The notes beneath the pieces were generated by a model. That model ran no database searches. It was not told where the DNA came from and was given only the letters and a program-made list of their open reading frames with translations. From Streptomyces cathayae (GTDB lineage: Bacteria > Actinomycetota > Actinomycetes > Streptomycetales > Streptomycetaceae), in contig NZ_CP121682.1 in the NCBI RefSeq assembly GCF_029760955.1, forward strand, positions 2,728,001 to 2,792,000: 64,000 nucleotides of DNA, given 5' to 3'. Position numbers and translations under genes: made by a program. Shown one piece after another: positions 17,860-26,982 of this stretch (positions within the stretch are counted from its first letter, which is position 1; each line of letters begins with the position of its first letter).

Positions 17860-18062
17860 AGGGCCCCACGGTCCTACCCCGGCACCCTCACGTCAAGGAC
17901 GATCACCCGTCCGGACCGAACCGGTCACCCGGAACCGGACACTCCCCGCTCGGCCCGTCCGGTCGTCCGCTCCGGCCCACCGGCCCGGACGACACTCTGA
18001 GCCCTCCCGTCAACGTCGTCCAGGAAGCGGCCAGTTGGCGAGGAGGAGCGGGGTGAGCTTGC

Positions 18063-18647
18063 TCACTCCAGCGAGACGGAGGCGCGGGCGGGATGCCGCA
18101 GGTCCGTGCCCCGGGCCAGCCAGCGCTCCTGGAGCGCCTGGGCGCCGTGCACCCGCTTCCAGGCCGCCTCGTTCGGAGTCATCGGCAGCAGCGGCAGGAA
18201 CCGTACGGGATCCAGGGGCTCGTCGAGCTCCAGGTCCTCCACCAGACCGCCCGGCTCGGCCACCAGCACCGAGGTGAACGGGGCCCCGGGCCACAGCGGT
18301 TCACCGACGTCGAGGGAGGCGCCGGGGGCCACGACCACGCCCTCGACCTGCGGGGACGCCGCGAGCACGGCGAGCGGACGGAGCACCTTGTCGGTGTCGG
18401 CGAGACCGTCTCGTACGGACAGCAGCAGCTCCACGCGCGGGCCCGCGACGGGGTCCGCGACCACCGCCGTGGGGTCGGCCATGGGCTGCGCGGACATGCC
18501 GAGGGTGGCGTAGCGCACGATGCCTCCCTCGCGGAAACGCAGCACCTCGAAGCGGTCCGTACCCAGGAAGGTGACCGCCGCGCGTGCGTCCGGTTCGCCC
18601 AGAGTCGTACGCAACCGGGCCTCGACCAGAGGAAGAACATCAGCCAT
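18063..18647 (-). CDS. Suppressor-of-fused domain protein
   Basis: 194 residues. The pattern EVLRFREGGIVRYATLGMS followed by RVELLLSVRDGLAD and a C-terminal LPMTPNEAAWKRVHG matches bacterial SUFU-like proteins (PF05076), which often act as immunity or regulatory proteins. ATG 18647 (MADVLPLVEARL) is chosen over the longer frame beginning at 18758. No toxin-like neighbour is seen. Its own promoter region is shared with the long corA leader. Confidence 0.8.
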   Translation of the reverse strand: MADVLPLVEARLRTTLGEPDARAAVTFLGTDRFEVLRFREGGIVRYATLGMSAQPMADPTAVVADPVAGPRVELLLSVRDGLADTDKVLRPLAVLAASPQVEGVVVAPGASLDVGEPLWPGAPFTSVLVAEPGGLVEDLELDEPLDPVRFLPLLPMTPNEAAWKRVHGAQALQERWLARGTDLRHPARASVSLE

Positions 18648-19253
18648 ACGGCGAGCATAGAACTCGCCGGTAGCAGGCGAAGCGGCGCCTTGACACATCG
18701 GTCGGCTGCTACCCTGGCCCGGTGGTTCGGGGCAGCACGCAGGAGGCCGCCCAGGCACCGCCCAGGCCTTGAGGGCCTCACCTCAGGGCGTCGCCTCAGT
18801 GCGCTGGGAGAGTCGGTCCGCGTCCCGAACCCCGATGTGACGCTTCCCCCCGCGGGGGACTCCCCTGAATCCCCTCAGGGGATGAGGATCGTCCCTCACG
18901 AGGGACCGGCCGGAGGAGGTGGGGCTGGCATGGACCGAAGTCGACCGTGCAGTAGCACCCGCTCTTCCACTCGCTGACGCAGCCACTCCGTACCGGCTGC
19001 CACCCCTCACCATCGCGTCTTCACCGGAAGAGCATCTCGTTTCGTTGTGCCTGATCTGCCCCAGCAGCTGTATCAGCGACGGAACTCGCCACCGCGACGG
19101 TTCGGTGCTCCCCGCTTTGTGGACGTGCCAAACATCCTGCGCCTCAACTCTTCTCCGAGGCAGGGAGAATCCCTGGTCAGGACGTCCTCATTCCGGGTGG
19201 TTCCACCCGTCGTACCGGCGCCTTTCGTTGCCCGTTCCGCGAAGGAGCCCGCC
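18648..19253 (+). promoter_or_regulatory. Long structured leader upstream of corA
   Basis: 606 nt without a clear gene. Hairpins on the plus strand include CCCCTGA/TCAGGGG (18862-18881) and GTCCCT/AGGGAC with a CACG loop (18891-18906). A 15-codon ORF (18930-18977, MDRSRPCSSTRSSTR) follows GGAGGAGG. The frame of corA is open back to 19047, so a longer CorA cannot be excluded. The layout suggests leader-level control. Confidence 0.45.
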
Positions 19254-20372
19254 TTGTCGATGATCCGCGACCTGCGCGCCGTGGTCCGCCCCTCCCGTGT
19301 CTCGCCGCGCAAGGAGAGCAGCGCCCCCTACGACAGCACCCGCGATCCGGCGACGACCACCGCGGTCGTCGACTGCGCCATCTACCGCGACGGCCGGCGC
19401 GTGGCCACCGAGAGCCCGCTCACCCCACCGGAGGCCATGCGCCTGGTGCGCCGTGACGCGGGCTTCGTGTGGATCGGCCTGCACGAGCCGACCGAGGACG
19501 AATTCGCGGGTATCGCACGCGAGTTCGGGCTGCATCCGCTGGCCGTGGAGGACGCGGTCCAGGCCCATCAGCGGCCCAAGCTGGAGCGCTACGACGACTC
19601 GCTCTTCACGGTCTTCAAGACCATCCACTACCTCGACCACGACCGGCTCAGCTCCAGCAGCGAGGTCGTCGAGACCGGCGAGGTGATGTGCTTCACCGGC
19701 CGGGACTTCTTCATCACCGTCCGGCACGGCGGCCAGGGCTCCCTGCGGGCCCTGCGGCACCGCCTCCAGGAGGACCCCGAACTGCTGGCCAAGGGCCCCT
19801 CGGCCGTCCTGCACGCCATCGCCGACCATGTCGTCGACGGCTACCTCGCGGTCGCCGACGCGGTGCAGGACGACATCGACGAGGTGGAGACGGAGGTGTT
19901 CTCGCCGGGCCGGGGCGGCACCCCGCGCGGCACGGACGCCGGCCGGATCTACCAACTCAAGCGCGAGGTACTGGAGTTCAAGCGGGCGGTGTCGCCACTG
20001 CTGCGGCCCATGCAGTTGCTCAGCGAGCGGCCGATGCGGCTGGTCGACCCGGAGATCCAGAAGTACTTCCGGGACGTCGCCGACCACGTGGCCCGGGTGC
20101 ACGAGCAGGTGATCGGCTTCGACGAGCTGCTCAACTCCATCCTCCAGGCCAATCTCGCGCAGGCGTCCGTGGCGCAGAACGAGGACATGCGCAAGATCAC
20201 CTCGTGGGCCGCCATCATCGCCGTGCCGACGATGGTCTGCGGGGTGTACGGCATGAACTTCGACTACATGCCGGAGACCCACTGGAAGTACGGCTATCCG
20301 CTCGTCCTCGGCGTCACGGTGGCCCTCTGTCTGGGCATCCACCGCATGCTGAAGCGCAACGGCTGGCTCTGA
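19254..20372 (+). CDS. corA: CorA family magnesium/cobalt transporter
   Basis: 372 residues. A large cytosolic alpha/beta N-terminal domain precedes a long helix. Two C-terminal membrane segments carry the signature GVYGMNF between them (GMN motif of the pore). CorA pentamers import Mg2+ and Co2+. TTG 19254 is 6 nt after GAAGGAG; ATG 19260 is an alternative. The C-terminal KRNGWL tail after TM2 is typical. Proximity to MgtE-like and DUF1003 genes fits metal-ion homeostasis. An 18-bp tandem repeat lies directly downstream. Confidence 0.9.
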   Translation: MSMIRDLRAVVRPSRVSPRKESSAPYDSTRDPATTTAVVDCAIYRDGRRVATESPLTPPEAMRLVRRDAGFVWIGLHEPTEDEFAGIAREFGLHPLAVEDAVQAHQRPKLERYDDSLFTVFKTIHYLDHDRLSSSSEVVETGEVMCFTGRDFFITVRHGGQGSLRALRHRLQEDPELLAKGPSAVLHAIADHVVDGYLAVADAVQDDIDEVETEVFSPGRGGTPRGTDAGRIYQLKREVLEFKRAVSPLLRPMQLLSERPMRLVDPEIQKYFRDVADHVARVHEQVIGFDELLNSILQANLAQASVAQNEDMRKITSWAAIIAVPTMVCGVYGMNFDYMPETHWKYGYPLVLGVTVALCLGIHRMLKRNGWL

Positions 20373-20388
20373 ACGGCCGGCCCCGGGG

Positions 20389-20424
20389 GGAACGTCCGGC
20401 CCCGAGGGAACGTCCGGCTCCGGG
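20389..20424 (+). repeat. 18-bp tandem repeat after corA
   Basis: GGAACGTCCGGCCCCGAG is followed directly by GGAACGTCCGGCTCCGGG (two mismatches). It lies between the corA stop and the -10 box of the next gene. Confidence 0.75.
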
Positions 20425-20466
20425 AGAAGCCCTGCCCCCGGGCGGGCCCTGGATAGGCTGGGGCCC

Positions 20467-20997
20467 ATGACAAGTGCGACCAGTGCGCTGTTCGACCGGG
20501 CCCTCATCGAGGAGGCCACGAAGAAGTCCGGCCTCGTCTGGGTCGAGGGGCCCGGCGCCCCGGCCCGGCCGCTGTGGCACGTGTGGCACGAGGACGCGAT
20601 GTGCCTGGTCGGCGACGGGCCCGGGGAGCAGCCGCTGCCGGGGCTGGCCGACGGGGTGTCGGCCGAGGTGACGGTACGCAGCAAGGACAAGGGCGGTCGG
20701 CTGGTCTCCTGGGCCGCGAAGGTCGTGGAGCTGCCGCCCGGCTCCGAGGAGTGGGACGCGGCGGTCGCCGTGCTCAAGGGCAAGCGCCTCAACGCACCCG
20801 ACGGCGAGGCGATGACGGAGCGCTGGGCCCGTGAGTGCCGCGTCCTGCGTCTGGAGCCGACCGGGGCGACGGCGCCGTTGCCCGACGGCTCGCTGGCCGG
20901 GCCCCCGCTGCAGACCCCGGTGACGACCCGGCGTCCGCTCCCCGCGGGCCTGCCCCGGCTGCTGGCGGGCCGGCGGGGCTCGAAGAAGCGCCGTTAG
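20467..20997 (+). CDS. Conserved hypothetical protein (possible split-barrel fold)
   Basis: 176 residues. I do not recognise it with certainty. Strand-rich segments (GLVWVEGP, PLWHVWHEDAMCLVGDG, SAEVTVRSKDKGGRLVSWAAKVVEL) recall pyridoxamine-oxidase-like split barrels. The C-terminus is basic (RRGSKKRR). ATG 20467 lies 8 nt after a TAGGCT -10-like box (20453-20458), implying a very short or absent leader. It converges on the lipoprotein gene. Confidence 0.7.
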   Translation: MTSATSALFDRALIEEATKKSGLVWVEGPGAPARPLWHVWHEDAMCLVGDGPGEQPLPGLADGVSAEVTVRSKDKGGRLVSWAAKVVELPPGSEEWDAAVAVLKGKRLNAPDGEAMTERWARECRVLRLEPTGATAPLPDGSLAGPPLQTPVTTRRPLPAGLPRLLAGRRGSKKRR

Positions 20998-21009
20998 GGC
21001 CTGCCCCGG

Positions 21010-21792
21010 CTACGAGGCCGGGAGCTGTCCGCCGTAGTCCAGGGTCTCGCTCTGGGCCGGTTTCTCCAGGGCGAAGTCACTGCCCCAGGCCGAGAAGGTG
21101 AGGGTGCCCGCCTCGCCGGCCCGCACCAGGCGCAGCGGATACGGCTTGCCCTCCAGGGAGACGTCCAGGGTGCCGCCGGAGCCCTGGTCGCCCGCGATGC
21201 GGATGCACCGGACGCCCCCCTGCTCGTGGTGGCCGTCCGTGGCCAGCTTGCCGTGCAGGGTCAGCAGGGCGCCGAGGAGTACATCCTTGTCCGCGAAGCC
21301 GATGAACTTCTTGTACGACGGGTCGCCCTCCGGCACCTTCACGTACTTCTCGGCGAGTTTGCCGGCCGCCGCCGTGTCCGACGCGCCGCCCTCGCCCTCG
21401 CCCTCCGCGGCGTTCTTGTCGCCCTTGCCGTTCGCCCAGAACTCCGCGTCGGCCTTCAGGAAGAGCTCGTCGTCGACCTTCAGCAGCCTGAACGTCTGCT
21501 CTCCGGCGGTGACCGAACCGATGCCGCCCTCGGGTTTGAGCCGCATGTCGAGCTTGTAGGTGCTCCCGCTGGTGACCACGCTTCCGTGCAGCCGCACGGT
21601 CTCGACCGAGGTGGCGGCCGTCAGGGTTCTCTTCTGGATCTCGGCGGCGGTCAGTCTGCCGACACCGTTGGTGCCCTCGTTCGGGTCCACTTCCTCGGAG
21701 CATCCCGTGAGCGTCATTCCGGTCACGAGCAGCACGCACACGGCACGCGCCAGCGCGGCGGTGCGGGACCGGCCCTGGGAGATCGGAGTCAC
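21010..21792 (-). CDS. Secreted lipoprotein, LppX/LprAFG-like
   Basis: 260 residues from GTG 21792. A signal sequence (RTAALARAVCVLLVTGMTLTGC) ends in the lipobox LTGC. The mature part has a long beta-rich domain beginning GRLTAAEIQKRTLTAATSVETVRLHG, typical of the LolA/LppX fold in actinobacterial lipoproteins. An acidic linker (AAEGEGEGGASD) interrupts it. Such proteins bind or carry lipids at the membrane face. Substrate unknown. Starts farther upstream would put the signal peptide internal, so GTG 21792 is preferred. Confidence 0.82.
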   Translation of the reverse strand: MTPISQGRSRTAALARAVCVLLVTGMTLTGCSEEVDPNEGTNGVGRLTAAEIQKRTLTAATSVETVRLHGSVVTSGSTYKLDMRLKPEGGIGSVTAGEQTFRLLKVDDELFLKADAEFWANGKGDKNAAEGEGEGGASDTAAAGKLAEKYVKVPEGDPSYKKFIGFADKDVLLGALLTLHGKLATDGHHEQGGVRCIRIAGDQGSGGTLDVSLEGKPYPLRLVRAGEAGTLTFSAWGSDFALEKPAQSETLDYGGQLPAS

Positions 21793-22051
21793 AGGTTGCG
21801 CTGCCTCTCTGATGGGGACCTGAACGGCGTACCGCAGATTACCGGGGCCGCAGCACCCCGGCGGAGGCAGTCCGTCCGGACCGGCCCTCGGGCACCGACG
21901 ATCAGGACGGGCTAGCCTGAAACCCGCTTGAGCAGGGCATCCGGGCACCGAAGACGGAAAGGGAACGGAACGGAAAGAGAACGGAAAGGGACAGGAACAG
22001 AGCGAGCAGCATCACGCACGGCACGACCCCGTAGGAAAAGGAGCCGCCGCC

Positions 22052-23428
22052 ATGGCAGCGGGCGCCCCCCGGTTCTTCGTCTCGCACCTCTCCGGTGTCG
22101 CCGCCTTCGATCCGGCCGGCGACCAGGTGGGGCGCGTGCGCGACCTGGTCGTCATGCTGCGGGTCGGCCGGCGTCCACCGAGGCTGCTCGGTCTGGTGGT
22201 CGAACTCCCCACCCGGCGCCGCATCTTCCTGCCCATGAACCGGGTGACCGCCGTGCAGTCCGGTCAGGTCATCACCACCGGTGTGCTCAACGTCCGGCGC
22301 TTCGAGCAGCGGCCCACCGAGCGGCTCGTCTTCGGTGAGCTCCTGGACCGCAGGGTGACGCTGGTGGAGACCGGTGAGGAGGTCACCGTCCTCGACCTGT
22401 CGGTGCATCAGCTGCCGGCCCGTCGGGAATGGGAGATCGACCGGGTGTTCGTCCGCAAGGGCAAGAAGGGCGGAACGTTTCGGCGCGGCAAGGGGGAGAC
22501 ACTGACCGTCGAATGGTCCGCGGTCACCGGTTTCTCCCTGGAGGAGAAGGGACAGGGCGCCGAGAACCTGCTGGCCACCTTCGAGCAGCTGCGCCCCGCC
22601 GACCTGGCCAACGTCCTGCACCACCTCTCCCCCAAGCGCCGCGCCGAGGTCGCCGCCGCCCTGGACGTCGACCGCCTGGCGGACGTGCTGGAGGAGCTTC
22701 CCGAGGACGACCAGGTGGAGATCCTCGGCAAGCTGAAGGAGGAGCGCGCCGCCGACGTCCTGGAGGCCATGGACCCCGATGACGCCGCCGATCTGCTCTC
22801 CGAACTGCCCGAGGCGGACAAGGAGCGGCTGCTCGACCTGATGCAGCCCGCCGACGCGGCCGACATGCGGCGCCTGATGTCGTACGAGGAGCACACCGCG
22901 GGCGGTCTGATGACGACCGAGCCGATCGTGCTGAGGCCCGACGCGACCGTCGCCGACGCGCTGGCCCGCATCCGCAACCCCGATCTGTCACCGGCGCACG
23001 CGGCCCAGGTCTACGTCTGCCGACCGCCGGAGGAGACCCCGACCGGCAAGTACCTGGGCACGGTCCACTTCCAGCGCCTGCTGCGCGACCCTCCGTACAC
23101 CCTGGTCGGCTCGATCCTCGACGACGACCTGCAGCCGCTGGAGCCGGACGCGGCGCTCCCCGTGATCGCCGGGTTCTTCGCCACGTACGACATGGTGGCG
23201 GCGCCCGTGGTGGACGAGGCGGGCGCGCTGCTGGGCGCGGTGACGGTGGACGACGTACTGGACCACATGCTGCCCGAGGACTGGCGGGAGACCGAGTTCC
23301 ATCTGGACGACGACAACGGCGACGACAACGCCGGCTACGACAGCGACAGCGACGCGCGCGACACCGACGACACGAACGGCAGGGCCGCCGAGGACCGCGA
23401 GGACGCCGAGGGGGGTGGTGACCGGTGA
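22052..23428 (+). CDS. Soluble MgtE-like regulatory protein (PRC barrel, MgtE-N, CBS)
   Basis: 458 residues: PRC-barrel-like N-terminus (residues 8-70, FFVSHLSGVAAFDPAGD), a second barrel-like region, an MgtE N-terminal superhelical domain (LRPADLANVLHHLSPKRRAEV onward, about 190-290) and two CBS motifs (AGGLMTTEPIVLRPDATVAD to about 420). It ends in an Asp-rich tail. The MgtE transmembrane channel is absent. In MgtE these domains sense cytosolic Mg2+ and gate the pore. Its stop overlaps the DUF1003 start (GTGA), so coupling is firm. Confidence 0.87.
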   Translation: MAAGAPRFFVSHLSGVAAFDPAGDQVGRVRDLVVMLRVGRRPPRLLGLVVELPTRRRIFLPMNRVTAVQSGQVITTGVLNVRRFEQRPTERLVFGELLDRRVTLVETGEEVTVLDLSVHQLPARREWEIDRVFVRKGKKGGTFRRGKGETLTVEWSAVTGFSLEEKGQGAENLLATFEQLRPADLANVLHHLSPKRRAEVAAALDVDRLADVLEELPEDDQVEILGKLKEERAADVLEAMDPDDAADLLSELPEADKERLLDLMQPADAADMRRLMSYEEHTAGGLMTTEPIVLRPDATVADALARIRNPDLSPAHAAQVYVCRPPEETPTGKYLGTVHFQRLLRDPPYTLVGSILDDDLQPLEPDAALPVIAGFFATYDMVAAPVVDEAGALLGAVTVDDVLDHMLPEDWRETEFHLDDDNGDDNAGYDSDSDARDTDDTNGRAAEDREDAEGGGDR

Positions 23429-24033
23429 CTCCTGAGCGAGAGGGCGGGCGCGAGCGTCTGCCGGCGGGCGCCACGGCCGCCGGGCGCCCGCGTACGCCGC
23501 GGCTGGACCAGCCGCGCGCCCCTCGGCGCCGGCTCCTGCCCGAGTGGGACCCGGAGGCCTTCGGGCGGCTGTCGGAACGGATCGCGCGTTTCCTGGGCAC
23601 CGGGCGGTTCATCGTCTGGATGACGGTCGTCATCATCGTGTGGCTGCTGTGGAACGTGTCCGCGCCGAAGGAACTGCGCTTCGACGAGTACCCGTTCATC
23701 TTCCTGACCCTGGTGCTGTCCCTCCAGGCCTCGTACGCGGCCCCGCTGATCCTGCTCGCGCAGAACAGGCAGGACGACCGCGACCGGGTCAACCTGGAGC
23801 AGGACCGCAAACAGAACGAGCGGTCGATCGCGGACACCGAGTACCTGACCCGGGAGATCGCCGCGCTGCGGATCGGGCTCGGGGAGGTCGCGACGCGGGA
23901 CTGGATCCGCTCGGAACTGCAGGACGTGGTGAAGGATCTGGAGGAACGCCACAACGGACACCGGGACCACCACGGCTCATTTCCCGCGATGCGGGCGCAG
24001 CGGCCTCCGGGACGTGACGCAGACGACCACTGA
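23425..24033 (+). CDS. DUF1003 membrane protein
   Basis: 202 residues. A polar N-terminus precedes RIARFLGTGRFIVWMTVVII, a first membrane helix. A second follows (PFIFLTLVLSLQASYAAPLIL), then the conserved QNRQDDRDR motif and a helical C-terminus. This is the DUF1003 arrangement. Function is unknown. The GTG start overlaps the previous stop by 4 nt, suggesting a complex with the MgtE-like protein as sensor and membrane partner (inference). Confidence 0.9.
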   Translation: MTPEREGGRERLPAGATAAGRPRTPRLDQPRAPRRRLLPEWDPEAFGRLSERIARFLGTGRFIVWMTVVIIVWLLWNVSAPKELRFDEYPFIFLTLVLSLQASYAAPLILLAQNRQDDRDRVNLEQDRKQNERSIADTEYLTREIAALRIGLGEVATRDWIRSELQDVVKDLEERHNGHRDHHGSFPAMRAQRPPGRDADDH

Positions 24034-24076
24034 CGGGCTTACCGGGGAATGTACCGGGCGCCGTACCATCGACATC

Positions 24077-25210
24077 ATGGCTACGGAAGACGCGGTGCGC
24101 GAAGCACTGGCGACGGTGAACGACCCGGAGATCAACCGGCCCCTCACCGAGCTGGGCATGGTCAAATCTGTGGAGATCGGTGCGGACGGCGCGGTCGCGG
24201 TCGCCGTGTACCTGACGGTCTCCGGCTGCCCCATGCGGGACACCATCACGCAGCGGGTGACGGACGCGGTCGCCGGGGTCGAGGGCGTCACCCGCGTCGA
24301 CGTCACGCTGGACGTGATGAGCGACGAGCAGCGCAAGGAACTGGCGAGCGCCCTGCGGGGCGGTCAGGCCGAGCGCGAGGTGCCGTTCGCCAAGCCGGGC
24401 AGCCTGACCCGGGTGTACGCGGTCGCCTCCGGCAAGGGCGGTGTCGGCAAGTCGTCGGTGACGGTGAACCTGGCGGCGGCGATGGCGGCCGACGGGCTGA
24501 AGGTGGGCGTCGTGGACGCCGACATCTACGGTCACTCGGTGCCGCGCATGCTGGGTGCCGACGGGCGTCCGACCCAGGTCGAGAACATGATCATGCCGCC
24601 GTCCGCGCACGGCGTGAAGGTCATCTCCATCGGCATGTTCACCCCGGGCAACGCGCCGGTCGTGTGGCGCGGCCCGATGCTGCACCGCGCACTGCAGCAG
24701 TTCCTGGCGGACGTGTACTGGGGCGACCTGGACGTGCTTCTGCTGGACCTGCCCCCGGGCACCGGTGACATCGCGATCTCGGTCGCCCAGCTGGTTCCGA
24801 ACGCCGAGATCCTGGTGGTCACCACGCCTCAGCAGGCGGCGGCCGAGGTGGCCGAGCGGGCGGGTTCCATCGCCGTGCAGACCCACCAGAAGATCGTCGG
24901 CGTGGTCGAGAACATGTCCGGCCTGCCGTGCCCGCACTGCGACGAGATGGTCGACGTCTTCGGCACCGGCGGCGGCCGGTCGGTGGCCGAGGGGCTGACC
25001 CGGACCACGGGCGCCGAGGTCCCGGTGCTCGGCTCCATCCCCATCGACGTGCGCCTGCGCGAGGGCGGCGACGAGGGCAAGCCGGTCGTCCTGTCCGACC
25101 CGGACTCCCCCGCCGGTTCGGCGCTCCGCTCGATCGCCGACAAGCTCGGCGGCCGTCAGCGCGGCCTGGCGGGCCTGTCGCTGGGCATCACACCGCGCAA
25201 CAAGTTCTGA
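24077..25210 (+). CDS. mrp: Mrp/NBP35-type ATP-binding iron-sulfur carrier
   Basis: 377 residues. The MIP18/DUF59 domain (REALATVNDPEINRPL, residues 5-95) is fused to a P-loop ATPase with the deviant Walker A GKGGVGKS and a CPHC metal site near residue 295. ApbC/Mrp proteins carry 4Fe-4S clusters to apo-enzymes. ATG 24077 is preferred, as TACCAT at 24064-24069 ends 7 nt before it and no SD is seen, indicating a leaderless transcript. The frame is open a further 21 codons upstream. Confidence 0.93.
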   Translation: MATEDAVREALATVNDPEINRPLTELGMVKSVEIGADGAVAVAVYLTVSGCPMRDTITQRVTDAVAGVEGVTRVDVTLDVMSDEQRKELASALRGGQAEREVPFAKPGSLTRVYAVASGKGGVGKSSVTVNLAAAMAADGLKVGVVDADIYGHSVPRMLGADGRPTQVENMIMPPSAHGVKVISIGMFTPGNAPVVWRGPMLHRALQQFLADVYWGDLDVLLLDLPPGTGDIAISVAQLVPNAEILVVTTPQQAAAEVAERAGSIAVQTHQKIVGVVENMSGLPCPHCDEMVDVFGTGGGRSVAEGLTRTTGAEVPVLGSIPIDVRLREGGDEGKPVVLSDPDSPAGSALRSIADKLGGRQRGLAGLSLGITPRNKF

Positions 25211-25261
25211 GCGCTCCGACGGCCCGTGAGGGGCCGGGAGCCGCCGCAGCGCACTCACACG

Positions 25262-25291
25262 AGGGGCGCCGTCCTCCGGGGCGGCGCCCTT
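25262..25291. terminator. Bidirectional hairpin between mrp and convergent gene
   Basis: AGGGGCGCCG (25262-25271) pairs with CGGCGCCCTT (25282-25291), loop TCCTCCGGGG. It serves convergent genes ending at 25210 and 25346. Confidence 0.78.
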
Positions 25292-25345
25292 CGCCGTACG
25301 GGGCGGCCGCACGGGTCCGTACGGGACGTCCGCGCGGTCCGCGGC

Positions 25346-26023
25346 TCAGGCCCCGGTGTAGGCGCTGATGTCCTTGACCACGGCGAAGCCCAGACCGTAC
25401 GCGCTCATGCCCCTGCCGTACGCGCCGACGTGCACACCCGCCCGCGTCGATCCCGCGAGCACCCAGCCGAACTCGGACTCCCGGTAGTGGAAGGGCGTCG
25501 GCACCCCGTCCACGGGGAGGGAGAGCGTCGACCAGTCCGGTCCGGCGAGGTCGTCCGCGAGCACCCAGGCCGTCTCCGTCTGCTGCTCCAGCCAGTCGTC
25601 GCGCAGGGAGTGGTCCATCTGGCCCGGCCAGGTGAACGACAGCAGTCCCACACCGGCGAGCCAGGCGGCGGAGCAGACCGAGGTGGCCTCCAGCAGGCCG
25701 GTGCCGTCCGCGCTGCGGCGCACCGGGTGGTCGGCCACGGTCACGGTGACCGCGAACTTCTCCTTGGTCTCCTGGCCGGTCCCGGCCGTGTACTCGCTGC
25801 GCACCGAGGGCTCGTCGCCGTGTCCGACCGATCCGTGTCCGACGACCCCGTCGGCCGTGGCGGCGACCTGCATCAGCCAGCGCCGCCCCGTGAACGCCTC
25901 GTCGAGGCCGTACCAGGGAAAGGGCGCGCTCAGGTAGCCGTCGACCGTACGCCAGGCGGAGGAGGCTTTTCCTCCGTCCTCCACGGCCGTCGCCTGCGCG
26001 ACTGCCCGACTCGTCGTCTCCAT
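25346..26023 (-). CDS. Hypothetical protein
   Basis: 225 residues, unrecognised. It looks cytosolic and beta-rich with many aromatics (PFPWYGLDEAF, LLSFTWPGQMDHSLRDDW, SEFGWVLAGS). The ending GLGFAVVKDISAYTGA carries no membrane or sorting signal. ATG 26023 has GGAGG about 10 nt upstream. Upstream is a 245-nt region separating it from tatB. No function proposed. Confidence 0.65.
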   Translation of the reverse strand: METTSRAVAQATAVEDGGKASSAWRTVDGYLSAPFPWYGLDEAFTGRRWLMQVAATADGVVGHGSVGHGDEPSVRSEYTAGTGQETKEKFAVTVTVADHPVRRSADGTGLLEATSVCSAAWLAGVGLLSFTWPGQMDHSLRDDWLEQQTETAWVLADDLAGPDWSTLSLPVDGVPTPFHYRESEFGWVLAGSTRAGVHVGAYGRGMSAYGLGFAVVKDISAYTGA

Positions 26024-26268
26024 GCCCGGACGCCTCCTCGCTCTGGTCGGACCGGAGGCGGCCCGCCCCCCTTCGGGCGTACTCGTCCGGACCGCACAAC
26101 AACTCGGGCAGCATAGCCACCTCGTCGGCGCGGTCCGGGAAAAGTGTCCGGCGCGTGGGTCGTGCGGTTGTCCGGTTCAGGCCGTGCGGGGCCCTGGTGG
26201 AGTATGAAACGCGTCACGTGCGCGGGGGCCGTGCCTCTGCGTGTCCGCACCTGCGCGCCAGGGGTGCC

Positions 26269-26739
26269 TCAGGTGGCGTCCGCGTCGAACGGCGGGCGGT
26301 CGTCGGCGGCCGACGGCTCGGGCTTCTTCGTCATGTCGATGCGGCCCCCCCTAGAAGACGCAGCAGACGCAGCAGACGCAGAGGACGCAGCAGACCCGGC
26401 GGCGGACGACGTGGAGTCACGGCCGTTGACGGCGTCCGTGACGTCGGCCATCTCCTTCTTCAGGTCGAAGCCGCTGCGGATCTCCTTGAGCCCCAGTTCG
26501 TCGCTGTCCAGCTGCTTGCGGATGAACGTCTTGGGGTTGAGGTCCTCGAATTCGAAGTCCTTGAACTCCGGGCCCAGTTCCTCGCGGATGTCCTGCTTGG
26601 CGCTGTCCGAGAAGTCACGGATCTTCCGGATCGTCCTGCTCACGTCCTGGATGACCTTGGGGAGCTTGTCCGGACCGAAGACGAGCACGGCGAGGACGAC
26701 GAGCGTCACCAGCTCGAGCGGTCCTATGTCATTGAACAC
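26269..26739 (-). CDS. tatB: Sec-independent translocase subunit TatB
   Basis: 156 residues. It begins VFNDIGPLELVTLVVLAVLV, the short TatB membrane helix, then the amphipathic helix FGPDKLPKVIQDVSRTIRKI and a polar tail. TatB with TatC recognises twin-arginine signals. GTG 26739 with AAGGAG 7 nt upstream is the family's usual start; a longer frame to 26829 is not supported. An Ala/Ser-repeat segment encoded at 26358-26398 varies by slippage. Position after htrA matches the sigE-rseA-htrA-tatB order of mycobacteria. Confidence 0.93.
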   Translation of the reverse strand: MFNDIGPLELVTLVVLAVLVFGPDKLPKVIQDVSRTIRKIRDFSDSAKQDIREELGPEFKDFEFEDLNPKTFIRKQLDSDELGLKEIRSGFDLKKEMADVTDAVNGRDSTSSAAGSAASSASAASAASSRGGRIDMTKKPEPSAADDRPPFDADAT

Positions 26740-26916
26740 CTGAAGCTCCTTGCGATGTTCGCGGTCCTCGGCCCTCGGCCCTCGGTGGTCGGTGCGTCGA
26801 CTCGTCCGGGCGCCCGTGCGCCCGTACATCCGTGCGGCCCTCCGTGGTCCGGGCCGGGTCCACGGTACCCGCCGCCCCGTACGACCGGTACCGTCCCGCG
26901 ACTTCCGGGCGCGTAC

Positions 26917-26936
26917 GGCGGGGGCCCTTCCCCGCC
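26917..26936 (-). terminator. Short hairpin after htrA
   Basis: GGCGGGG / CCCCGCC with a 6-nt loop, 47 nt past the htrA stop on the minus strand and ahead of tatB. A 7-bp stem is modest, so readthrough into tatB is possible. Confidence 0.45.
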
Positions 26937-26982
26937 CGTTCGCCTTCTCGTGGCGTGCGGTACGCCTCGGCCGCCGCCCCGC

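Noticed and set aside
18063..18647. SUFU protein as immunity half of a toxin system
   Set aside because: No toxin-like neighbour; the flanking genes are housekeeping.
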